Below are positions 7,245 to 16,300 of a DNA stretch of 33,402 nt, piece after piece. Location of the stretch: assembly GCA_964542745.1 (NCBI GenBank), contig CAZIVR010000034.1:1-33402 (forward strand). The letters are read 5' to 3'. Position numbers and translations under genes: made by a program. This stretch comes from DATKAB01 sp964542745. GTDB lineage: Bacteria; Eisenbacteria; RBG-16-71-46. Under the pieces are notes generated by a model. It was given only the letters and a program-made list of their open reading frames with translations. It was not told the DNA's origin and did not search any database. Within the stretch, counting starts at the first letter, position 1, and each line of letters starts with the position of its first letter.

Positions 7245-8945
7245 GTGACCGACGCGTCCCGGGCCGGCCCCGCCGAGGCCACCGCGGCCGAGGTGGCGCA
7301 GCTGATCGTCGAGACCAACGCGCTGCTGCGCGGCGCGCAGGACTCGGCCAAGATCCTCGCGACCTGGCTGCGGGTGACCCGCAGTTTCCTCGGCGCCGAC
7401 GCGGCGTGCGTGGCGACCCGCAACCCGAGCGAGGCCGAGCCGCGCATCCGCGTCTCGCAGCCGCACGAGGCGGCGTGGGACCCGCGGGTGCTCGCGTCGG
7501 TGCTGGGCGTCGAGGAGGGCCGGGTCCCGCTCGGGCTCCTCGCGGCGCGCATCGAGCGCCGGGGCCGCGGCTGGGGCGCGATCGTGGCGCGCAAGGACGC
7601 CGGCACGTTCACGACCGCCCAGCGCCGCGCGCTCCAGCGCATCGCCGCCGAGATCTCGGAGCGCATCGGGCGGCTCGACCGCGAGCGGCTGGTCGAGGTG
7701 CGCGGCCGGATCGATCTCAAGATCCTGCGCGACCTGGGACCGAAGGACCTCTACTACCAGATCCTCGACGGGCTCCACCAGCTCACCCGCTACGACCATT
7801 CGGCGAGCCTGTTCATCCTGGAGCCGGGGGCCGAGACGCTGCAGCTCGTGGCCGAGCAGGTGGCGTGGCGCAAGATGAAGAGCGCGCGCATCGGGCTCGA
7901 GCGCCCGGCCGACGAGCACGTGGTCCGGCTCTTCGACGGCGGCGCCGTGTACGGCTTCGACTACCTCGACGGCGCGTGGCGCGAGTGGACCTCGCAGGGG
8001 GCGCTCGCGCTCGCCGAGGCGCTCGACCCGGCGACGCTCTCGAACGGGCACGACACCGGCCCGCCGATGGGGGCGATGCTGTGCGCGGCGCTGGGCTCGC
8101 GCTCCACCGGGTACGCGGTGCTGCGGCTCGGCGCGATCCATCCGGGCATGTTCGGCAGCCACGAGCTGGACATCGTGCGGCGCTTCGCCCCGGCGGTCGC
8201 GGTGGCCCTCGAGCGCACCCGCGCGGGCGAACGCGTGCGGCGCCAGGTGCTGGCCGCCGAGCGGCACGCGGTGTTCGCGCACCTCGCGCGCGGCGTGGCG
8301 CACGACGTCAACAACGCGCTGGGCGCGGTGCTGCCGCTGGTGCAGCAGATCCAGGCCGACCTCGAGGCCAAGCGCCTCGACCCGGCGACGCTGGCCGAGG
8401 ACCTGCGCGAGATCGAGCACTCGCTCGAGGTGTGCCGGCGCATCTTCGCGGGAATGCTGCGCTGGGCCCGCGGCACCGCGACCCACGGCGGGAACTCCGA
8501 CGCGGCGCGCGCGGTGCGGAACGCCCTCGAAGTGCTCGAGGGCATGATGCGCCGCGCCGGCGTGAAGCTGGCGCTCGAGCTGGCCGACGGCCTCCCGCCC
8601 GCGCGCGGGAGCCTGGCCGAGCTGGAGCAGCTGTTCCTGAACCTCGCCACCAACGCGATCGAGGCCATGCCGCGCGGCGGCCGGCTGCGGGTGGCGATGC
8701 GGCTCGAGGGCGAGCGCATCCACGCCGAGGTCGAGGACTCGGGGCGCGGCATCCCGCCGGACCAGCTCGGGCTGGTCGAGGAGCCGTTCGTCACCAGCAA
8801 GCCGAACGGGACCGGGCTCGGGCTGCCGACCTGCCGCTCGATCCTCTCCGGGATCGGCGGCGACATGCGGCTCTCGAGCGCGCCCGGGCGCGGCACGGTC
8901 GTCACCGTCGAGCTGCGGTGCGACGACGCGGCCGGAGGCGCCTGA
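7245..8945 (+). CDS. Soluble GAF-domain sensor histidine kinase
   Basis: 566 residues with no membrane segment. The N-terminal part looks like two GAF-type sensor domains (about 10-150 and 165-325). A dimerisation helix follows with the phosphoacceptor H353 in ARGVAHDVNNALGAV, an H-D variant of the H box. The HATPase domain has the N box NLATNAIEAM (N470 region), DSGRGIP and GTGLGLPTC. It should autophosphorylate in response to a cytoplasmic ligand or redox signal and pass phosphate to the response regulator encoded 2 nt downstream. The GTG start follows a GGGAGG-like site after a 58-nt gap from fdhD. The ligand is unknown because no specific GAF cofactor residues can be named. Confidence 0.9.
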   Translation: MTDASRAGPAEATAAEVAQLIVETNALLRGAQDSAKILATWLRVTRSFLGADAACVATRNPSEAEPRIRVSQPHEAAWDPRVLASVLGVEEGRVPLGLLAARIERRGRGWGAIVARKDAGTFTTAQRRALQRIAAEISERIGRLDRERLVEVRGRIDLKILRDLGPKDLYYQILDGLHQLTRYDHSASLFILEPGAETLQLVAEQVAWRKMKSARIGLERPADEHVVRLFDGGAVYGFDYLDGAWREWTSQGALALAEALDPATLSNGHDTGPPMGAMLCAALGSRSTGYAVLRLGAIHPGMFGSHELDIVRRFAPAVAVALERTRAGERVRRQVLAAERHAVFAHLARGVAHDVNNALGAVLPLVQQIQADLEAKRLDPATLAEDLREIEHSLEVCRRIFAGMLRWARGTATHGGNSDAARAVRNALEVLEGMMRRAGVKLALELADGLPPARGSLAELEQLFLNLATNAIEAMPRGGRLRVAMRLEGERIHAEVEDSGRGIPPDQLGLVEEPFVTSKPNGTGLGLPTCRSILSGIGGDMRLSSAPGRGTVVTVELRCDDAAGGA

Positions 8946-8947
8946 GC

Positions 8948-10081
8948 GTGTCGCGCCCGCGCATCCTGGTGGTGGACGACGACGCCGCGCACCGGCGCGC
9001 GGTGACCCGCGTGCTCGAGTCGAGCTGCGACGTGGTGGCGGCGGCCTCGGCGGGTGCCGCGCTCGAGCACGCGGCGGAGCAGCGGTTCGACGTCGCGCTG
9101 CTCGACATCCGCATGCCCGGCATGGACGGCTTCGACCTGATGGGCGAGCTCAAGCTCGCGGACCCCGAGCTCGACGTGATCCTCATGACCGGCAGCGTCA
9201 CCGACACCGACCAGCGCATGAGCCGCGCGATTCGGGAGAAGGCGTTCTTCTTCCTGCAGAAGCCCTTCCACCGCGACGTGGTGCTGGCGCTGGTGGGACG
9301 TTGCCTCGACCTGCGCCGGCTGGCCGCCGAGAAGCGCACCTACGCGGCCCGGCTCGAGCGGGAGCTGGCGGCGGCGCGCAGCTTCCAGGAAAGCCTCCTG
9401 CCGGCGCGGGCCGGCTCGGCGGGGCCGCTGGAGCTGGCGGCCCGCTACGAGTCGAGCCGCGAGCTGGGAGGCGACTTCTTCGACTGGGAGCCGATCCCGG
9501 GCCCGGGCCTGGCGGTCTTCGTCGCCGACGTCGCGGGCAAGGGGGCGGCGGCCGCGATGCTGACCGGCATGGTGAAGCAGGCGTGGCGTTCGTCGGCGAA
9601 CGACGCGTTCTCGCCGGCGATCGCGCTGCAGCGCGTGTTCGCCACCACGCGGCTGTTCCCCGACCAGCGGCACCTCACCGCGTTCAGCGGGAGGCTCGAC
9701 GCCGGCTCGGACACGCTCGAGTACATCATCACGGCCGGGCACCCGCCGGCCCTGCTGCTCCGCTCCGGCGGCGAGATGGAAGTGCTGGAGGCCTCGGCGG
9801 AAATCCTCCACCCGGCGTTTCCGACCTGGCACTTCGAACAGCGCGTCACGGGCTTCGAGACCGGCGACCGGCTGCTGGTGTTCACCGACGGGCTGCTCGA
9901 GTCCTCGCGCGGCTCGGACGGGGAGATCTTCGGGCTCGAGCGGCTGGAAGCCGCGTTCGCGGCGGCGCCCGCCGCCGTTCCCGCGGTCACCATCGAGGCG
10001 GTGCGGGAGAGCCTGCGCCGGTTCCAGGAGGGGCGCCCCGCCGACGACGATCTCGCCATCGTGGTCGTGGGCAGGGGGTAG
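8948..10081 (+). CDS. Response regulator with SpoIIE/RsbU-type PP2C phosphatase output
   Basis: 377 residues. The receiver domain (1-120) has acidic residues D10-D12, phosphoacceptor D53 in LLDIRMPG, T81 and K105 in QKPF. A coiled linker rich in Ala, Arg and Glu (125-150) leads to a PPM-type serine/threonine phosphatase domain. Its metal-binding Asp residues are in GGDFFD (D176), VADVAGKG (D194) and the C-terminal PADDDLAI. RsbU-like proteins usually dephosphorylate an anti-sigma-factor antagonist to start partner switching, but no antagonist or anti-sigma gene is nearby. The GTG start lies 2 nt after the kinase stop, so the pair is almost certainly translationally coupled and cognate. Confidence 0.92.
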   Translation: MSRPRILVVDDDAAHRRAVTRVLESSCDVVAAASAGAALEHAAEQRFDVALLDIRMPGMDGFDLMGELKLADPELDVILMTGSVTDTDQRMSRAIREKAFFFLQKPFHRDVVLALVGRCLDLRRLAAEKRTYAARLERELAAARSFQESLLPARAGSAGPLELAARYESSRELGGDFFDWEPIPGPGLAVFVADVAGKGAAAAMLTGMVKQAWRSSANDAFSPAIALQRVFATTRLFPDQRHLTAFSGRLDAGSDTLEYIITAGHPPALLLRSGGEMEVLEASAEILHPAFPTWHFEQRVTGFETGDRLLVFTDGLLESSRGSDGEIFGLERLEAAFAAAPAAVPAVTIEAVRESLRRFQEGRPADDDLAIVVVGRG

Positions 10082-10112
10082 GCGGGACGCACGGTCGCGT
10101 GTCGCGCGCCGG

Positions 10113-10139
10113 ACCGGCTCGAAAAAAAAGCGATCCGGT
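10113..10139. promoter_or_regulatory. Stem-loop with an A8 loop in the gap before the subtilase
   Basis: Arms 10113-10121 and 10131-10139 pair over eight base pairs with one C/T mismatch around a loop of eight A and one G. It lies 31 nt after the response-regulator stop within the 300-bp gap (10082-10381). There is no T tract after it on the plus strand, so it is not a classical terminator. Nothing else is recognised in that gap except the GGAGG ribosome-binding site at 10370-10374. Confidence 0.4.
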
Positions 10140-10381
10140 GGCGGGCCGGATTCAGATTTCCCTTGCGTCCCCCCGAGGCGCGCGCGCAGATTCCCGCGCG
10201 GAGGCCTCCCGGTCGTTCGCCGTGACGACGACGCGAGGCTCGTGCGCACCACCCCCACTGCCCGCAGGAGGTCTCCCGGACCGACCCTACCCCTCCGGTA
10301 TTTCCCCACGAGTTCAAGTTCACGCGCGATTCAAAATGGACGGCCGACACCGTCCGCCTCTTCCGACTCGGAGGTTCCCCC

Positions 10382-13300
10382 ATGAAGTGCCGACCGCGTG
10401 CCTGGCTCATGCTGTTCGTGCTGCTCCCCGCGCTGCTCGCCGCCCTGCCGGCGATGGCGGCGCCGCCCCGCGCGATTCCGGGCGAGCTGATCGTGCGCTA
10501 CAAGCGCGGCGTCGGCCCCGACGCGCGCTCCTCCTCGCGGGTCTCCGCGAACGTCCGCTCGCTGAAACACTTCACCTTCGTGAACATGGATCACGTGAAG
10601 GTGGAGGCCGGCACCGACGAGCAGGCCATGCAGCGCCTGCGCCGCAATCCCAACGTCGAGTACGTCGAGCCGAACTACGAGTGGACGCTCGACCTCGTGC
10701 CGAACGACCCGCGCTTCCCCGAGCTCTACGGGATGCGCAACACCGGGCAGACCGGCGGCACCGCGGGCGCCGACATCAAGGCGGTCAGCGCGTGGGACGT
10801 GTTCACCGGCGACCCGAACCTGAAGATCGGCGTGATCGACACGGGCGTGGACTACAACCACCCGGACCTCGCCGCCAACGTGTGGACCAACCCGGGCGAG
10901 ATTCCGGGCAACAACATCGACGACGACAACAACGGCTACGTGGACGACGTCCACGGCTACGACTTCGTCAACAACGACGGCGATCCGTTCGACGACAACG
11001 GCCACGGCAGCCACTGCTCCGGCACCATCGCCGGGGTGGGCAACAACAACGTGGGCGTGGTGGGCGTCAACTGGAACGCCAAGATCGTCGGCATCAAGTT
11101 CCTGAGCGGCTCGGGCTCCGGCTCGACCGCGGGGGCGATCGCGGGAGTCCAGTACGCGATCGCGGTGGGCTGCCGCCTGACCAGCAACTCGTGGGGCGGC
11201 GGCGCCTTCTCGCAGGCGCTGCTCGACGCGATCAACGCGGCGGGCGCGGCCGGGCAGCTGTTCGTCGCGGCGGCCGGCAACTCGTCGTCCAACAACGACG
11301 CGACGCCGCACTACCCGTCCTCGTACAACACGCCGTACATCATCGCGGTGGCCGCGACCGACCACAACGACAACCTCGCCTCGTTCTCGAGCTACGGCGC
11401 GACCTCGGTGGATCTGGCGGCCCCGGGCGTGAACATCCTTTCGTGCCAGCCGGGCGGCGGCTACCAGCTGCTGTCGGGCACCTCGATGGCGACCCCGCAC
11501 GTGGCGGGCGTGGCGGCGCTCGCGATGGGCCGCTTCCCGTCGGCCACCAACCTGTTCATCAAGCAGCAGATCCTCGATCGCGCCGATCCCAAGGCGCAGC
11601 TCGCCGGGCGCGTGCTGACCGGAGCGCGCCTCAACGCGTTCATGTCCATCGCAGATCCCGACACGACGCCGCCCGGAACCGTCGCCAACCTCTCGGTGAC
11701 CGAGACCGGATCGAGCCACCTGCGGATCCAGTGGACCGCGACCGGCGACGACGGCAACACCGGCCGCGCCGCGGCCTACGACATCCGCTACTCGACCTCC
11801 CCGATCAACGCCGGGAACTTCGCCTCGGCCACCCCGGCCGGCGGCCCGACGCCGCAGACCGCGGGCGCGACCGAGACCCACGAGATCGGCGGGCTCGCCT
11901 TCAACACCACGTACTACGTGGCGCTCAAGGCGCTGGACGAGTTCGGCAACGCGGGCGGGCTCTCCAACGTGCCGAACGGCACGACCCTCGGCGCGCCGGA
12001 CCTCGCCGCGTCGCCCGGATCCTTCTCGTCCACGCTGCTCACCGGCGCTTCGGAGACGCAGACCCTCGCGCTCAGCAACGTGGGGCAGGGAACGCTCGAC
12101 TTCTCGATCCCCACGCCCGAGCTGGCGTTCAGCCAGGCCTCGGTCTACGGCTACCAGCCGGTGGGGAAGGACGAGACCGACTCGCGTCCCGGCATTCCCG
12201 CGGTGAACGGGCAGGGCGGGCCAGACGGCTTCGGCTACCGCTGGATCGACAGCAACGAGCCGGGCGGTCCGAGCTTCGCGTGGGAGGACATCACCGGGAC
12301 CGGCACGCAGCTCGCGCTGACCGGCGACGACGCCACCTCCGCGCCGGTCGCGCTCGGGTTCGACTTCCCGTACTACGGCGGCACGTTCAACAGCGTGCGC
12401 GTCTGCACCAACGGGTGGCTGTCGTTCACGAGCACCGCGACCGCCTACGACAACCAGCCGCTCCCGAACGCGGGCGCGCCCGCCAACATGATCGCCCCCT
12501 TCTGGGACGACCTGAACTTCGGGACCACGCCGCGCGTCTACACCTACGGCGACGCGGGGCACTTCGTCATCTCCTGGGTGGCGGCGCCGCACTACTCGTC
12601 GGGAGGCGTCTACACCTTCCAGGCGATCCTCTATCCCTCCGGCGAGATCCGCTACCAGTACCTGTCCATGGGGACGCAGACCAACAGCGCCACCGTGGGC
12701 ATCCAGAACGCGACCGGCACCATCGGCCTCACCACGGTGTTCAACGCGAACTACGTCACCGACAACCTCGCGGTGCGCTACCTGCCGCTGCGGCAGTGGC
12801 TCACGGTGTCGCCGGCCAGCGGCCGGATCGCGGCCGGGCAGAGCCAGAACGTCAACGTGAACTTCAACGCCTCCGGCATCGTCGGCGGCATCTTCGACGG
12901 CACGATCCGCGTGTTCAGCAACGACCCGACCGGGAGCCCCGCGACGCTGGCGGCCCAGCTCCACGTGATCGGCGCGCCGGACATCGCGCTCGCGCCGGCG
13001 CTCGTGGACTTCGGCACCTTCTTCGTGGGCGCCAATCCCACCCGCAACCTGACGGTCGGCAACCCGGGCACCGACGCGCTGGTCGTCACCAACATCACCA
13101 CCAGCGACGCCGACGTGTCCCCGGACCAGACCTCGTTCATGCTGAACCCGGGCCAGTCGCGGGTCGTGGTGCTGACCTTCGCGCCCGGCACCGCCCGCGC
13201 CATGACCGGCACGGTCACGGTGCACAGCAACGACCCCGACACGCCGGCGGCCAGCGTGCCGATGCAGGGGACCTCGACGCCCGCGCCCCAGGCGCTGGTG

Positions 13301-16300
13301 TCGCCGACCTCCTTCAACGAGTCGCTGCTCACCAACACCGCCGTCTCGCGAAGCCTGAGGATCACCAACAACGGCGGCAGCGCCTACACCTTCACCGCCG
13401 CGGCCGAGATCCTCGGCCAGAGCGGCTCGGTGACGGTCCACGGCGACGCCGACAACGTGGACCTCGACAAGGACGCGCCGGACGTGCAGTTCGGCCCCGC
13501 GCCGCTGCGGGCGGGCGGGCCGGACGTGTTCGGCTACACGTACCAGGACAGCGACGAGCCGGGCGGGCCGGCGTTCGGCTGGGTGGACATCAGCGGCATC
13601 GGCACCTCGATCCCGCTCAACGCCGACGACCAGAACCTGGGACCGTTCCCGCTCGGGTTCAATTTCCCGTACTACGGGGCGACCCAGACCCAGTTCCGAA
13701 TCTGCTCGAACGGCTGGCTGACGTTCACGCCGACCAACACGCAGACGACGTTCACCAACACGACGCTGCCGAACAGCGGCACGACGGTGCCGCCCAACCT
13801 GCTGGCGCCGTTCTGGGACGACCTCGACTACCGGCCGTCGCTCGCGCCCAACGCGCGCGCGTACTACCACTACGACGGCACGCGCACCATCATCCAGTTC
13901 AAGGCGGTGCCGCGGCGCGGGGAGAGCGGGACCACCGCGACCAACGACTTCCAGGTGATCCTCTATCCCACCGGGGAGATCGTCTACCAGTACCTGACGA
14001 TGAACGCGGTGCTGAAGAACAGCGCCACGATCGGTCTGCAGAACGCCGCGAGGAACGACGGCCTGCAGGTCGTGTTCAACGCCAACTACGTCAAGAACAA
14101 CCTGGCGATCCGCTTCCGGCCGCCGGCGCGGTTCCTGACGGTGAGCCCCCCCTCGGGCAGCGTCCCGGCGGGCGGATTCCTCGACCTGACGGTCGGGTTC
14201 AACGCCGCCGGCCTGTTCGGCGGCGACTACACCGGGCGCGTCCGCATCGCGGGCAACGACCCGGTGCGGCCGCAGGTGGACGTGCCGGCCACGCTGCACG
14301 TGACCGGCGTCCCCGACATCGCCGCCAACCCGACCTCGGTCGGATTCGGCACGGTGTACGTGGGCTACCCGCAGCTGCGCCAGCTCCGGATCCTGAACAA
14401 CGGCACCGACGCGCTGACGGTGAGCAACATCACCTCGAACGACCCCGAGTTCGGCGTGGACCAGACGTCGTTCTCGGTGCCGCCGCTCGGCCAGGCGCTG
14501 CTGTTCGTCTCGTTCAGCCCGGTGAGCCCCGGCCCGCAGTCGGCGGCGCTCACGGTGTTCAGCAACGACGCCGACACGCCGCAGCTCGTGGTGCCGCTCG
14601 ACGGCAACGGGCTCCCGGCGCCGGACATCGACCCGCAGCCGGCTTCGATCTCCGAGACCCTGCCGATCCCCGGTTCCTCGTCGCGCACGCTGACCGTCCG
14701 CAACCTGGGCGGGAGCGACCTGAACTTCGTGGTGGGCACGCAGCTCACCGCGACGAGCGTCCCCATCTACGAGGGGGGCGAGCTCGCGAAGGAGGAGCGC
14801 GACCCGAGCGAAGGCGTCCTCGGCTCCGGCGGGCCCGACGTGTTCGGGTACCGCTGGCGGGACAGCGACGAGGCCGGCGGCCCGGTGTTCGACTGGGTGG
14901 ACATCACCGGCATCGGCGTGCCCGTGCCCTTCGCCTCGGGTGACGACAGCAACTTCCAGGGGGTGCCGATCGGGTTCAGCTTCCCGTTCTACGGCACGTC
15001 CTTCAACACCGTGAACGTGTGCACGAACGGCTGGCTGTCGTTCACGAACACCGGCACCAACCTCACGAACAACGCGCTGCCCAGCGCCTCGGCGCCCGAG
15101 AACCTGCTCGCCGTGTTCTGGGACGACCTGTTGCCGGGAACCACTCCGGCGCGCGTGTTCCGCTACTCGGACGGCACGCGCTTCATCGTGTCGTTCGTGG
15201 GCGTGCCGCGCTTCTCGAGCGGCGGGCCCTACACGTTCCAGGTCATCCTCTACCCGAGCGGCCGGATCGTGTACCAGTACCTCGACATGCAGGGCACGCG
15301 GCTGAACGAGGCCACCATCGGCATCCAGAACGCCGCGCGCAACGACGGGCTGACCGTGGTGTTCAACGCCGGCTACGTCCACAACAACCTCGCGGTCGAG
15401 CTGGCCACGGTGCCCGAGTACCTCACCGTGAATCCCACCTCCGGCATGGTTCCGGCCGGCGGCTCGATGAACCTGAACCTCAACTTCAACACCACCGGCC
15501 TGTTCGGCGGCACCTACGACGGTTCGATCCGGATCACCAGCAACGACCCGGACGAGGCCGTGAAGATCGTGCCGACGAGCCTGACGGCGGTGGGCACGCC
15601 GCAGATCGCGGCGTCGCCGGCTTCGCTGGATTTCGGGACCCTCTACGTCGGGCTCACGGCGGACCGGAACGTGACGCTGCGCAACGTGGGCAGCGACGTG
15701 CTGACGATCTCGTCGCTGGGCTTCGACAACCCGGACTTCGCGCTGGTCTCGACGCCTTCGCTGCCGGTGTCGCTCGGCCAGAACGGAACGCTGCCGCTCA
15801 CGGTGCGCTGGACCCCGAGCGCCGGATGCTCGCCCTGCACCGGGAACCTGTCGGTGGGCTCGAACGACCCCGACGACAATCCCCTGGGCGTGGCGCTCAC
15901 CGGCATCGGCGTCGTCCCGCCCGAGATCGGCGTGACGCCGGCCTCGCTGCGCGCGGCGCTGGCGACCACGCTCGGCCCGACGGCGATCGCGACCACCAAG
16001 AAGCTGGTGATCGAGAACACCGGCGGCAGCGACCTGAACTGGACGGCGGAGGCGCTGTCGGCCCTGCCCGCCGCCATCGTCGGGCCGACCGCCGAGGGAG
16101 CGAAGGACGACGCGGGAACGCCGGGCACGCTGGGCAACGGCGGGCCCGACGCCTTCGGCTACCGCTGGGTGGACAGCGACAGTCCGCTCGGCCCCGCCTT
16201 CGATTGGGTGGACATCACGACGGTGGGAACCCCGATTCCGTTCACGGGGGACGACCAGAACCAGGGACCGTTCCCGCTGCCGTTCCCGTTCACCTTCTAC

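Noticed and set aside
9301..14943. An 1880-residue plus-strand frame overlapping the response regulator and the subtilase
   Set aside because: Arg/Ala/Pro-rich shadow in the wrong frame with no ribosome-binding site or domain.
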